DNA from: a virus | Reading direction: 5' to 3' (one strand) | Length of the DNA: 64,000 nt | Virus record (IMG/VR): IMGVR_UViG_3300035179_000003 | Coordinates: 1-64,000 of that record | Shown here: positions 36,571-46,507 of the stretch, piece after piece | How the letters are laid out: every line of letters starts with the position of its first letter | Position numbering within the stretch: the stretch's first letter is position 1 | Program-made: the position numbers and the translations under genes | The notes under the pieces: model-generated | Seen by the model: only the letters and a program-made list of their open reading frames with translations | Database searches by the model: none | What the model was told of the DNA's origin: nothing

Positions 36571-36966
36571 TTATTTAATTGAAAAAAACAATTTGGTCAA
36601 TGTTACTATTGAACCTTGCGGCCAAATTAATCTATTGAATTTGATATCGCTATTTGATCCATAAGTTCCGACACTGCCTTCAACGGCATTTATTAATGCA
36701 TTATTTATAGCGCCGGTAATTTTAAAATGGTCTACGGTACCTGTATTTTCAACAGAACTTTTTAATGAATTAGAACTATTATATGAAAAAATATATTTTT
36801 CGAGATCAGCACCGGATCCCTGCGAAACGTTATCATATAATATTCTACACAAAACAGTATTATCCTGGGAATAAAAATAAATAAATTTTGGAACGTTTGA
36901 TGGGTCCAATAAGGAATCCGCCATTTTACCAAGCATTTGCATTTTTAATTCTAAATTGATATTCAT
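36571..36966 (-). CDS. Hypothetical baseplate-region protein, 131 aa
   Basis: I chose the ATG at 36966 (MNINLELKMQMLGKMAD) because it follows the stop of the upstream gene by 4 bp. A longer in-frame start at 37041 would overlap that gene by 71 bp. The product is a helix followed by beta strands. No family is recognised. Confidence 0.5.
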   Translation of the reverse strand: MNINLELKMQMLGKMADSLLDPSNVPKFIYFYSQDNTVLCRILYDNVSQGSGADLEKYIFSYNSSNSLKSSVENTGTVDHFKITGAINNALINAVEGSVGTYGSNSDIKFNRLIWPQGSIVTLTKLFFSIK

Positions 36967-36970
36967 ATCT

Positions 36971-39121
36971 TTAAATATAATACTTTGTTTGAGATTGTTC
37001 GCTCGGAAAATATTTTCCAAATTCGGCGCCCGGTATAGCACTAATCATTTCAAGAAGATCCGCGTCAAGATTTATTCCGCTTTGTCTTCTAAAATAATTA
37101 AACTCTTCCCATCCGCTGAATTTTTTCATTGAAACATTGCGGGCTATAATATCGAATTTTTCCAGTTTATCATCAGTGTCATAAATAGTATCGATTGGGG
37201 CGTCAAGATATGCTTTATAATAAACGCCGGATTCAAGCAATAGATAAAGAAATTTATGTGTCGGCCACAATAAATGAACATATCCTGCGTTTACATTTTC
37301 ATGAACAAATGGAATATAATCATTATATTGTGATCCGCAAATAATCAGAGTAGCAATTTCACTATCCTGAATCACATCTAATACATGATAAATACCATCT
37401 ATTTCCGATCCATAAACAAGGATTTCCGGATATCTGTTTTTTGCATGCATTATATCAATCATATGTTCCAGATATCCTATTTTATTACTATTAAAATAAC
37501 CCATACGTTGATCGCTGTATACGGAAATACTTTCTTGATAAAAACTAATAATCTTATTTTTATTTACCAGTTTTAAATATAATAAATCACCAATCGACAA
37601 TCCTGAAGAATCTTCCAACCTAATAATACCATTAAGACGATCGACTACTTCAAGAATTTTTACATGACCAATCGATTCATTCATCATTTCACAGCCCTCG
37701 GCCGCAAAAGGACTGAGTTTATTTATTATATCTAAAGTAATATTATTACCATCAATAACGGTTATTTTATAACCATATGATTCATACAATCCTATTACTT
37801 TACATTTTTCAGGAGAAATCGGAAGGCCATAATAAACGTTTAAAGCCTTTTCCATGTCATCAAGATTTTGATTAAATTTCATCAAACCATGAATTGCGGC
37901 TTTTCCGGATATATTATTATAATTATATTCTTTCCATCGATTAATATCGACCAACGCTCCATACATTTCATACATATAATCTTCAATAATAGGAGTCGTT
38001 TTACAATAGAACGTATCCTCTATTTCAATATCGTTAAATAATTCAAGCGTATTATTATAAAATATAAAATCCTGATCTTTAATAAGCGTTATGCCATCTT
38101 CCGATTTATCGATATAATTACTGATTTCAAGAATATCGACAACATTTTCATCTATTTTATAAACTTTTGCATTTGTTAAATAAAAATTAAATGGGTTGTT
38201 TTCGAGGTAAGCAAGGCTTCCATTGATTTTTATCATATATTTTAATTTATCATAAGTATAATATCCATTATCTTCCGTTCCATTGAACGAATTATACCCC
38301 TCATACCAATTCCATGTTTTTATTTCAGGCGGATAAAATCTTTCGTTTGCTTCTTCAAATTCAATAAATTCCGGAAGTTCACTGAAGATATAAGCATTAT
38401 TTGGATATGTATCGATAGCATAATTTAAAATAGGAACATTCGGTTGTGTGCTTTTACTATATAATTTTCCCCATTTACCGGTTTTTGAATTTGCCAGTGT
38501 AATAATATCATTAACGGTATCGCCAGGATCAACAATAATTTCAATACCGTCATCATGCCACGTTACTTCGGATATGGTCCCTTGTTGAATAAATATTTTA
38601 AAATCAGAAGCGTCCATTTGCGCTTTAATTCCGAATTTACCGATATCGTCTTGTGTAATTTTATTAATTGTCGAATTTATTTCTATAGAACAGGATGTTT
38701 CTTCCGGCTCTTCGGAGGACATAAGCAGATTTATTTTAAAATATTTATTACCTATGACAATATACTGGTTTTCCCCAATCGATCTGATACGATAATAATC
38801 TTCAGGGGTAATTTCTATAAAATCATAAAACAGCCCATTGATCGGTTCCAAAACGACGGTTCCAAGAGGTTTTATTATATTATTCGAATTAATATCAGTA
38901 GGATCGAGATCGGTTGGCTTTGAATATAATGGACCAATTTTTATATCATAATAATCCGTAATATCATGTTGATTAATTAAGGCAGTAACATTTACGAATC
39001 TCCCTACCTTAACGATAAGATCGGATGACATTTTACCAAGGCCATTCCAGAAATTTTCCCAAATGTCAACATCTTTATCGGATAGATAATTCCAGAAAGT
39101 AGATAAATAATTCCAGAACAC
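36971..39121 (-). CDS. Large baseplate-region protein, 716 aa
   Basis: The N-terminus is aromatic-rich (MFWNYLSTFWNYLSDKD), followed by FWNGLGKMSSDLIVK, a layout seen in baseplate-associated proteins of large myoviruses. The centre has a block (NNPFNFYLTNAKVYKI) and many beta strands. Its position directly after the baseplate J-like gene supports a wedge component. I cannot match it to a T4 equivalent with certainty. Confidence 0.5.
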   Translation of the reverse strand: MFWNYLSTFWNYLSDKDVDIWENFWNGLGKMSSDLIVKVGRFVNVTALINQHDITDYYDIKIGPLYSKPTDLDPTDINSNNIIKPLGTVVLEPINGLFYDFIEITPEDYYRIRSIGENQYIVIGNKYFKINLLMSSEEPEETSCSIEINSTINKITQDDIGKFGIKAQMDASDFKIFIQQGTISEVTWHDDGIEIIVDPGDTVNDIITLANSKTGKWGKLYSKSTQPNVPILNYAIDTYPNNAYIFSELPEFIEFEEANERFYPPEIKTWNWYEGYNSFNGTEDNGYYTYDKLKYMIKINGSLAYLENNPFNFYLTNAKVYKIDENVVDILEISNYIDKSEDGITLIKDQDFIFYNNTLELFNDIEIEDTFYCKTTPIIEDYMYEMYGALVDINRWKEYNYNNISGKAAIHGLMKFNQNLDDMEKALNVYYGLPISPEKCKVIGLYESYGYKITVIDGNNITLDIINKLSPFAAEGCEMMNESIGHVKILEVVDRLNGIIRLEDSSGLSIGDLLYLKLVNKNKIISFYQESISVYSDQRMGYFNSNKIGYLEHMIDIMHAKNRYPEILVYGSEIDGIYHVLDVIQDSEIATLIICGSQYNDYIPFVHENVNAGYVHLLWPTHKFLYLLLESGVYYKAYLDAPIDTIYDTDDKLEKFDIIARNVSMKKFSGWEEFNYFRRQSGINLDADLLEMISAIPGAEFGKYFPSEQSQTKYYI

Positions 39122-39129
39122 GCGGCTCC

Positions 39130-42063
39130 TTACAATTTTTGAACTGATAGACTGTCTATGTTAAAAAAATCAATATCACGTATTTTAAGCGTATCATTAA
39201 ATGTTCCGGCAATCTCTTCACCATTATCGTCAAATCTACGATATGATATTTCAATAGGAGTTTTTATGTTATTTACCAAATTATTATTATAAAAATATGA
39301 AATCATATTATTAATTGAAAATGTACCGTCAATATTCTGATCTACATATTTTTTAATTTCATCCGCTATTTCATTAATTGTTTTTGATCCAGTAAAATAA
39401 AAAGTAAAGCTGAGAAAACACGGAAATTTATGTTTTATTAAAACGCTTCCGTATACCGTATCTTGAAAAAATTGTTGAATAATTGAAATTTCAGGATAAA
39501 GAATATATTCAACATTAATAATCGTTGCAGTAGAATTATTTAACACTATTCTTTTCTTTTCCAGATATGATCCAACGATATTCGGATCCGGATCTATAAT
39601 GGTGTAATCTGAATCGGAAAGAACCTCGCCATTTAATGTAACCGACAATATTTTAAAAACTGGACCATCGATTTCAAAATAAGAACCGCTAGTGGCCACG
39701 GATACGACAATCGATTTATACTCTTCAATATTTTTAATGGTCGAAACGTATAAATCAGATTTTGTATTTGAATGATAAGTATCGACATTATCACTTTGTA
39801 ATTTTAAATATTCAACCCTTAAAAGGGAATAAATATCATCATTGATATTTCCATTATACCGGATACTTGCCTGAGATCTTCCTGAAGCAGCGATAAGAAA
39901 ATAAACATAATTCTCATTTACACGATAGCGGTTAAGGTTTCCCAATCTATGACTCAATAAACCGGTAACCGAAGTTTTTGATCCATCCGGATTGGTCATT
40001 CCACTCAGTTCAGACCATCCACCACGAGTAAGCTCGGAATTAACTGGAGAAGAAACAAATTGTGCTTCTTTATCCCATATAAAAGCCTGGTATCCATCAT
40101 TTAAACCATTATTTAACGATCCCCGACCATACGATCTTAAAAAGGCAATCACCGGATCTTCAAGATCTTTAACATACAAAGCAAACAACGCTATTGCGCG
40201 CGCGGGATTAATATCAAACGCTTTTAATCCGATTACTTTCCATATATCGGTCTTTTTCGGTGATTTGGTATCAAGAGATACTTTCATCATTGTTCCATAC
40301 CTGGTCGATGCCACCGCAAGGATCCCTCCGCGACTTTTATCGGAAAAAATCGATAATATTTTTCCAGGAAGTTGAAAATGAAGTTCGTTTTCCAACTCAT
40401 CAGGATCATTAAATATTTTGGCGCTGGTTTTATTTAAATATAAAGTAATTCGTAAATCATCATATAAAATAAATTCAAATTCATATTCAATTCCTGGCTG
40501 AATTCTGAAATGGCGTTCCGCGAGAGCGCCCATTCCTGTAATTGAAACATGGTCAATGATATCCTGATCCGTCGCAAATACCTGAGCAGTTCCATATTTT
40601 TCAGAATGAGCCATATATACAACGCCATTTAAAGTGGTTTCATCATAACCTTTGGTAACCATAATACCAAATCCTATACCGGTATAGCCATCAACTATAT
40701 AATTATTAACTCCACCTAACATAATCTGTAATTTACTGTCTTTATTTTCATCAGTAAACGCCGGCCAGATGAATGAGCCGGTTAATTTTATTCCAGTTCT
40801 TTTTAATATATCTTTACCGGCAACGATCGGGTTTGTACATCCTCCGGCAAGATTAATGGTATCATTTAAAAAATTTAAAACATCAGTTGACGATATTCCG
40901 CTTAAAAGATTAGCAAACCCACCATTTTTAGAACCATTCGTTCCATATTTCCAATTCTCATTTGGAACCTGTATTGCCGTAAATCCAATATTTTCATTTA
41001 AAATATTAAATAAATCCGAAGTCTTAACCTCCATATACCTTTTATAATCATTAAAATATAACCCCCGATACATATCATTATCCGACTCCTGATCCAGTGG
41101 AAAACCATAGAATGCCGCATCGCTTGCCTGTATATTTGGACTATCTGGATTAAATACGGTTGTAGATGGATCAATGGTTAAAGGTATCGGATACACAGAA
41201 TAAGATGAATGTGGACCCCAATAGGTGTCTGATTGAAAACTACCAGGATTTGGCGGGAAAATTCCCCAATAAGCTATGTGCTTTACAATTCCATCACCAG
41301 TAAGTTTTCCCAAATAATCGGCTTTTCTAATCTGTTTTGACAAATCGGTTGCCGTTACCAAATCACGTACCATATATTGGTCGCCTGCACCAGCGGCATA
41401 TATAGAATCAATATTCGTAAATACTGATTTTAAAATATTAAACAGACTCCGTTTATTTACTAAACTTCTATCATTAAGGGAATATCTAAGCCTAGAATAA
41501 TATTGATCGTTATTTTCATGAATGGATCCACCGACTGTATCTTCCGGATTGGTTGCAAATTTATAAACAAAATCAATATTTGTTAATTGAGAAATGGTAT
41601 TTTTCTCTGCGACATATTCATTCCCAGGACTGACGGCAATAATATAAATATCGATACAATACAATGCCGATGAATCATCGGAATTTTTAAATGAATTTTT
41701 ACTTATAAATGACGGTATTGACGCTTTATATTGTAATCCACCGTTTGACACTGCCCGAAAATTTTCCGTTATTGTTAAATTTTTTTTCTCATCAAAATAA
41801 ACACGAACATATGTCGAGACTAAAGAACCGGCTATTCTTTCATTAAAAAATTTATTACCAAAAAAATCAAGCTCTTCTTCGCTCATGTTTTTATATTCAT
41901 CGATATTATTAATTTTTCGTTGTTCCACTAAGGAATTATAAAAATCCCTCATTAAAAGAGCGGAAGGTTTAACCGCAAGATCGTCAAGTACCGTTCCTTT
42001 TCTTCCGCTTGATTTTGAATATTCCGCCCATTTTTTGCGTATAAAAGCGTAAAAATCAAACAT
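39130..42063 (-). CDS. Baseplate J/gp47-like wedge protein, 977 aa
   Basis: The N-terminal 330 residues follow the baseplate J pattern. GTVLDDLAVKPSALLMRDFY is the usual start region. VGGSIHENNDQYYSRLRY and the NKRSLFNILKSVF helix match the conserved part where a glycine-rich stretch precedes E-x(2)-D-x-Y-x-R. The middle (350-690) is a large inserted beta domain not found in the small family members. The C-terminus has a second J-like region. It assembles the wedge of contractile tails, here beside the gp25-like gene as in other myoviruses. Confidence 0.65.
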   Translation of the reverse strand: MFDFYAFIRKKWAEYSKSSGRKGTVLDDLAVKPSALLMRDFYNSLVEQRKINNIDEYKNMSEEELDFFGNKFFNERIAGSLVSTYVRVYFDEKKNLTITENFRAVSNGGLQYKASIPSFISKNSFKNSDDSSALYCIDIYIIAVSPGNEYVAEKNTISQLTNIDFVYKFATNPEDTVGGSIHENNDQYYSRLRYSLNDRSLVNKRSLFNILKSVFTNIDSIYAAGAGDQYMVRDLVTATDLSKQIRKADYLGKLTGDGIVKHIAYWGIFPPNPGSFQSDTYWGPHSSYSVYPIPLTIDPSTTVFNPDSPNIQASDAAFYGFPLDQESDNDMYRGLYFNDYKRYMEVKTSDLFNILNENIGFTAIQVPNENWKYGTNGSKNGGFANLLSGISSTDVLNFLNDTINLAGGCTNPIVAGKDILKRTGIKLTGSFIWPAFTDENKDSKLQIMLGGVNNYIVDGYTGIGFGIMVTKGYDETTLNGVVYMAHSEKYGTAQVFATDQDIIDHVSITGMGALAERHFRIQPGIEYEFEFILYDDLRITLYLNKTSAKIFNDPDELENELHFQLPGKILSIFSDKSRGGILAVASTRYGTMMKVSLDTKSPKKTDIWKVIGLKAFDINPARAIALFALYVKDLEDPVIAFLRSYGRGSLNNGLNDGYQAFIWDKEAQFVSSPVNSELTRGGWSELSGMTNPDGSKTSVTGLLSHRLGNLNRYRVNENYVYFLIAASGRSQASIRYNGNINDDIYSLLRVEYLKLQSDNVDTYHSNTKSDLYVSTIKNIEEYKSIVVSVATSGSYFEIDGPVFKILSVTLNGEVLSDSDYTIIDPDPNIVGSYLEKKRIVLNNSTATIINVEYILYPEISIIQQFFQDTVYGSVLIKHKFPCFLSFTFYFTGSKTINEIADEIKKYVDQNIDGTFSINNMISYFYNNNLVNNIKTPIEISYRRFDDNGEEIAGTFNDTLKIRDIDFFNIDSLSVQKL

Positions 42064-42068
42064 GATTT

Positions 42069-42515
42069 TTATCCTTTTTTAATAATAGGAAGACGCCATA
42101 TTAAATCCGTATAAGCCTCGACTTCTATCGGATAAATCCGTATAGTGGCATAAACGGTATAATTAATAATATCAACACTGACAAGTTCAGCTTTTTCAAT
42201 TTTTTCCGTTTTGGGAGTAAATTCGGTCTCATCGCTCTGCATACTTTTAACGGTTTCATTGATGGTAATAATCAGAGCCGCGGAAAGACTTTGGGAGTCT
42301 AAAAATACATTTTGTTTATTAATAATCTTTTCCGCATCGCCGCCGTATGAATCGATAATGACTTCTTTATTATAAACAAATTGACGTTTCTTTGTTAAAA
42401 AAGTGATTTCAAATATATTCAAAAGAAGCCTATTTCCATAAACTTCTTGGGGGTTATCGCCAATGGTAACCGAGAAATCTTGTGTTAAATCAGTAATAAG
42501 ATCAATATCGCTCAT
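42069..42515 (-). CDS. gp25-like baseplate wedge protein, 148 aa
   Basis: Size, position beside the baseplate J-like gene, and the N-terminal pattern (MSDIDLITDLTQDFSVT, then EVYGNRLLLNIFEITFL) fit the gp25/lysozyme-like wedge family. The C-terminal half is beta-rich. The usual EPR-type core motif of gp25 is not clearly seen, so a different small wedge protein remains possible. A tnpB element begins about 60 bp upstream on the other strand. Confidence 0.5.
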   Translation of the reverse strand: MSDIDLITDLTQDFSVTIGDNPQEVYGNRLLLNIFEITFLTKKRQFVYNKEVIIDSYGGDAEKIINKQNVFLDSQSLSAALIITINETVKSMQSDETEFTPKTEKIEKAELVSVDIINYTVYATIRIYPIEVEAYTDLIWRLPIIKKG

Positions 42516-42576
42516 AGTATAAATATAATATTAATTCACATTAATTATATTATTTTATAGAAGAATGTGATTATTT

Positions 42577-43719
42577 ATGATACAAAAGAAATCCTACAAA
42601 TTCCGCATTTATCCCAATAATGCCCAAAAAGTCTTACTATCTAAAACTTTCGGATGTGTTCGATATATCTGGAATCAATTTGTAGAATCATTCAATAAAA
42701 AAGAAAATCCTAAATCTACTACTATTTTTAGAAAAGAAATAGAATGGTTAAAAGAAGTATCTTCTGCGGCTATTCAACAAAAAGAAATTGATTTTAAAGA
42801 ATTTAAAAATCAGTTTTTCTCTAAAAAGAGAAAGAAAAAAATAGGAAAGCCTTCTTTTAAAAAGAAATTTGAAAAACAATCTTATCGATTACCTAATCAG
42901 AAATTTATCTTAAAAAATAATAAGATCAGACTTGAAAAGATAGGATGGATAAAAATCATTCTTGATCGAGAAATTCCTTCTTGTAAATTTTTATCAGTTA
43001 CTATTTCAAAAGATAAAGTTGGAGATTATTATGCCTCAATCTTAGTTGAAGAGAATGTCCAAGAACTACCTAAAACAAATAAAATAGTAGGAATAGATTT
43101 AGGAATACAAGATCTTATTACTACTTCAGATGGATTACAGATAAAAATGTTTGATGAAAGTGAGAACCAAGCTAAAATTAAGCATTTATCCGGACATCTA
43201 TCAAGGAAGAAAATAGGATCTTTGAGATTTAATAAGACAAAGATTAAGATAGCTAAAATCTATCGTAAAATAGCAAGAAAGAGAGAATGGTTACATCATA
43301 ATATTTCTTCTTATCTTGTAAAAAATTATGATAAGATTATAATAGAAGATCTTAATATTTCCGGAATGATGAAAAACCATAATTTAGCAGGATCTATTCA
43401 AAAACAGGGATGGTTTACTTTAGGAAAACAGATTGATTATAAGTCAAGATGGTATGGTAGAAAATTAACTAAGATAAATCGATTTTATCCTTCTTCTAAA
43501 TTGTGTTCATTATGTGGTAGAATAAAAAAAGATCTAAAATTGTCAGAAAGATTTTATATTTGTAAATGTGGAAACAATATTAATAGAGACTTAAATGCAT
43601 CTCTAAATATTCTATCTTCAGGAGTTACTGAAGATTATCGATCATTGATGGAAAGTAAGACTTTTAATAATCAGGAGACATTAAAAGCAATTCCAGATGA
43701 AATGATTAACTTTTTATAA
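42577..43719 (+). CDS. tnpB: TnpB RNA-guided nuclease, 380 aa
   Basis: This is an IS200/IS605-type TnpB with all parts: the N-terminal helix-turn-helix (YKFRIYPNNAQKVLLSKTFG), RuvC-I D174 in GIDLGIQD, RuvC-II E257 in IIIEDLNISGM, a zinc finger C310-x2-C313/C329-x-C331 and RuvC-III D338 in NRDLNAS. Length is normal. The guide RNA of TnpB should overlap the 3' end of this gene and run past 43719. It is on the strand opposite to the flanking structural genes and inserted between a gp25-like gene and a tail gene without breaking either. No TnpA is nearby. Confidence 0.92.
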   Translation: MIQKKSYKFRIYPNNAQKVLLSKTFGCVRYIWNQFVESFNKKENPKSTTIFRKEIEWLKEVSSAAIQQKEIDFKEFKNQFFSKKRKKKIGKPSFKKKFEKQSYRLPNQKFILKNNKIRLEKIGWIKIILDREIPSCKFLSVTISKDKVGDYYASILVEENVQELPKTNKIVGIDLGIQDLITTSDGLQIKMFDESENQAKIKHLSGHLSRKKIGSLRFNKTKIKIAKIYRKIARKREWLHHNISSYLVKNYDKIIIEDLNISGMMKNHNLAGSIQKQGWFTLGKQIDYKSRWYGRKLTKINRFYPSSKLCSLCGRIKKDLKLSERFYICKCGNNINRDLNASLNILSSGVTEDYRSLMESKTFNNQETLKAIPDEMINFL

Positions 43720-43744
43720 ATTTTTGTAGAAAGTGTAACTATAA
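42577..43744 (+). mobile_element. TnpB-only IS200/IS605-type element (approximate ends)
   Basis: The element must lie between the start of the gp25-like gene (42515) and the stop of the tail gene (43745), so it is at most 1229 bp. No inverted repeats are expected for this superfamily. I could not fix the ends, and no clear hairpin was seen beyond 43719. Lack of TnpA means it needs help to move or serves as a homing-type nuclease gene. Confidence 0.6.
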
Positions 43745-45712
43745 CTAATCCGGTGGAGTAATAAAACTTTTTTCATCAATCAAATTTTGAACACTGAAAT
43801 TCTGAGCATATTTTCTAGCGCCCATTCTATCAAATAGTTTTTCTTCCGTATCCTGAATGTATTCATTATTATATTGAGGAATGGAAACATCTTCCATAGA
43901 CATGACAAATGTTTCGGCCACAGCCGGATCGCCATAAAGATCTTTATAATATTTACTACAATTTTTTAAAGTGGGTATTGATTCGTTGAATTTTCCGGCC
44001 CTAGTATTGGATATGATATTTTCAATTATATTTGCAACACTAAGGCCCTTTGCAAAAATATCTAATAAACCGGCGCTTGATAACATTCTTGTTAAATCAC
44101 CGGCTTCTGATGTTTTATACGGCTGGTACGACTCGAGAACGTTTTTAACATAATTGTTATGATTAAAAAGTTGCCTGAATCGTGATTCCATCGTAGTAAT
44201 TATGTTATATGCATTTTCTTTATCGGACATTACGGTCGTAATTAAAGTAAAAGCATCCGCTATTAATTGGATATAAGGAGGCGTAGCCGAATATAATACA
44301 TCAACAGTCCATACCCCAATCTTGGTATCCCAATCCGGTATATTATACAATTTATGAATAAATTCATCAAATTCCTGATTTGAGCTTTGTAAAACATCAT
44401 CCGCATTTATCATATCGATAAGGCTTTGAGTAATGGTAGCGTGGAGCGTTTCATCGGCGATCCCGATGGTAGTATGACCAAGAATTATTTTTGACGCCAT
44501 TTCAAAATTAGAATCTTTCACGGTAATTTTAGAAAACATATCCCTGGTAACTTCCAACAAGGTACTTGCCGAATCAAGCGGGCCGATTAATGTCGCACCA
44601 GCGGCATTTCCAGATCCTTTTAATATAGAAACTATCTCATTAATCAAATTTTTTATTAAATTCCTGATGTTATATATTGTGTTACATAAATTATGATATT
44701 CAATATATTGTTCGTAAGCATTTTTCATATTTTCATATACATTACTGATTTCATCTCCCAGCAGCTTAATATCGAAGGAAAATTCCGATGCTATTCCACC
44801 AACCGCTTTTGCATAAGAACTTAAATTAACCGATGCGCTAGCGTTTGTTTCCAGTTCGGCTACATTCAATTTTTCTTTCCATTCGGTCTGTAAACCAGTG
44901 TTATAAGCATCATATTTATTTTTAATTATTTCTGTTTGAGTAATGCTTAATTTATCTGAAAATTGATTATTATACCAATGTTTAAGATCGGATGTTTTTG
45001 CTATATATATTTTATCAATCGCGGCTTTTTTCTCTTGAAAGACAAGATAACGTTCTTCTTCAACACGTTTAGTAACTTCTCCGATATCATCAATCAACGA
45101 ATAGGGTTTTGTTATTTCATAAGCCTGCTGAATATTAAAATGAATTTTTTTATATGTCGATTCATTAAAAAAAGCATTATCGGCTCCAAGATCCCTTATC
45201 ATATCGGCCAATAGATTGATCGCATTATTAAGATATGGAATAGCGTCTTTTATCTGTTTATAATATTCAGCATTTGATATTCTAAGAGCCCATTTCCCCA
45301 ATATACCCATGACAATAGAAATACTTTTTTGAGCGCGGAATAAATAATAACGTTCATCATTGATAGCTTTTAAAGCGGCTTCATGTGGAATAGCAACCAG
45401 GGAAAATATTGCAGTTGGAAACGATAATAATATTTTTAAAATCTGAGAAAGAATGGCTTCTACAAATGTTGACGCTATTCTTGATATTGGTCCAATCAAT
45501 GATTCGGCGACCGACGCCGCAAGGGATCCTATAGCCGATACGGCTTCAGCGCCTATAATATCGAGAAGGCTTATAAAACCAAATTTTTTTTTAGCCCTTT
45601 CACCGGCATAGGTATTAACCCGTAATCTATTCTCTTCAATTTTTTTAAGAATGGTATAAATTTTATTATGAAGAGTTAAAAGAATTTCACATGCTTGTCT
45701 CGGAGGAGCCAT
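43745..45712 (-). CDS. Large tail/baseplate-region protein, 655 aa
   Basis: The protein is strongly helical. An N-terminal coiled segment is followed by a hydrophobic, Ala/Ile/Ser-rich region at about 50-115 (IIGAEAVSAIGSLAASVAES, FPTAIFSLVAIPHEAALKA). Long helices follow, including IDKIYIAKTSDLKHW. The hydrophobic stretch and length recall membrane-interacting tail or DNA-ejection proteins. It is the first gene of this minus-strand operon, with a promoter candidate upstream. The family is not recognised. Confidence 0.5.
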   Translation of the reverse strand: MAPPRQACEILLTLHNKIYTILKKIEENRLRVNTYAGERAKKKFGFISLLDIIGAEAVSAIGSLAASVAESLIGPISRIASTFVEAILSQILKILLSFPTAIFSLVAIPHEAALKAINDERYYLFRAQKSISIVMGILGKWALRISNAEYYKQIKDAIPYLNNAINLLADMIRDLGADNAFFNESTYKKIHFNIQQAYEITKPYSLIDDIGEVTKRVEEERYLVFQEKKAAIDKIYIAKTSDLKHWYNNQFSDKLSITQTEIIKNKYDAYNTGLQTEWKEKLNVAELETNASASVNLSSYAKAVGGIASEFSFDIKLLGDEISNVYENMKNAYEQYIEYHNLCNTIYNIRNLIKNLINEIVSILKGSGNAAGATLIGPLDSASTLLEVTRDMFSKITVKDSNFEMASKIILGHTTIGIADETLHATITQSLIDMINADDVLQSSNQEFDEFIHKLYNIPDWDTKIGVWTVDVLYSATPPYIQLIADAFTLITTVMSDKENAYNIITTMESRFRQLFNHNNYVKNVLESYQPYKTSEAGDLTRMLSSAGLLDIFAKGLSVANIIENIISNTRAGKFNESIPTLKNCSKYYKDLYGDPAVAETFVMSMEDVSIPQYNNEYIQDTEEKLFDRMGARKYAQNFSVQNLIDEKSFITPPD

Positions 45713-45726
45713 TATTGTTCCTTTCT

Positions 45727-45732
45727 ATTATA
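45727..45732 (-). promoter_or_regulatory. Candidate -10 box for the minus-strand operon
   Basis: On the minus strand TATAAT lies 15 bp upstream of the ATG at 45712, with aaagga between them as ribosome-binding site. The region is AT-rich and no -35 box is evident, so this is weak. Confidence 0.3.
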
Positions 45733-45759
45733 TAAATATAGTTAAAAAATCATAAAATC

Positions 45760-45768
45760 TGGTATAAT
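45760..45768 (+). promoter_or_regulatory. Extended -10 promoter candidate
   Basis: TGGTATAAT is a perfect extended -10 element (TG-N-TATAAT), 31 bp upstream of ATG 45799 and followed by an aggagg ribosome-binding site. It would drive the plus-strand accessory operon from 45799 in a host-sigma-dependent, early-type manner. Confidence 0.55.
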
Positions 45769-45798
45769 AATAATGAACAAACTCAATAGGAGGATATA

Positions 45799-46152
45799 AT
45801 GAAAATTTTAAATAAAGAAAATTTCGACTGGGCAATAGAAACGGCCATTCGAAATAATAAATTAGAAGATATCGGATTCTATACCTTATCTGATTCTCGT
45901 GCATTGCAGTCAAGCGAACACTCTCCGCTGTGGCGTTGCGAGTTGATCTTGACAGATCGATGCAATTTCAAGTGTCCGTATTGTCGTGGACTACGGAATG
46001 ATATTTTGGGGGAAATGCCTTACGAAAACGCGTTGTCAATAGTTAATCAGTGGATTAATGAAGGGTTGCAAAATGTTCGATTTTCTGGTGGGGAACCAAC
46101 TTTTATGGAAGGAAAATGTCATGATAAAATGGAAAAATCTTCAAAAGGGTGA
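45799..46152 (+). pseudogene. Truncated radical-SAM protein, 117 aa
   Basis: The N-terminal half of a radical-SAM enzyme is intact. C55-x3-C59-x2-C62 (TDRCNFKCPYCRG) binds the iron-sulfur cluster and FSGGEPT (95-101) binds SAM. Right after GGEPT the frame turns into unrelated sequence and stops after 16 residues, where a new gene begins. The usual TIM-barrel remainder is missing, so this looks like a deletion. The start has a strong aggagg ribosome-binding site and promoter, so the fragment may still be made. It lacks most of the domain needed for activity. Confidence 0.7.
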
Positions 46153-46507
46153 TATGAAAATTATTCATGAAATAGCAATTCGTGCCAATGGATTAACGAA
46201 AGTGTCAATAAAAGAATATGACATGGACATCGCGGCATGTCATATATCCGGCAATCCATTAAATTTGGAGGGATTGCTTTTGGCGGATGATTATAATTTT
46301 TTCCATGATGTTTGGGGAATTCATGAAAATATAGACAAGGAAACAGGGGTGTTAAAAAATTTGTTTTATCCAAGATATTCAAACAACGCATGTCCCAAAA
46401 AACGTGCATTTGGATATTGCTTCAATCTATTTGATGACTGCCCCAATTGTCCGGAACCGTATTTTTCCGCTTGTCGGAATGTTAAAGAGCAGGAAAATGT
46501 GGTATAA
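46121..46507 (+). CDS. Hypothetical Cys-rich protein, DUF6874-like, 128 aa
   Basis: The start could be 46121 or, better by family alignment, 46154 (MKIIHEIAIRANGL, with aaaaggg upstream). The block LLLADDYNFFHDVWGIHENI then TGVLKNLFYPRY resembles the layout of a family of small phage and bacterial proteins that I associate with DUF6874. An extra C-terminal Cys cluster (ACPKKR, YCFNLFDDCPNC, SACRN) may bind zinc. The 5' end overlaps the truncated radical-SAM frame. The function is unknown. Confidence 0.5.
   Translation: MIKWKNLQKGDMKIIHEIAIRANGLTKVSIKEYDMDIAACHISGNPLNLEGLLLADDYNFFHDVWGIHENIDKETGVLKNLFYPRYSNNACPKKRAFGYCFNLFDDCPNCPEPYFSACRNVKEQENVV

Noticed and set aside
40434-40628. Short minus-strand frame inside the baseplate J-like gene
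   Set aside because: It is a shadow of the real gene in another frame, without start signals or sensible composition.
42518-42525. T4-like late promoter (tataaata), also at 45731-45738
   Set aside because: Such octamers are expected by chance in DNA this AT-rich, and they point into an IS element and an early-looking operon rather than late genes.
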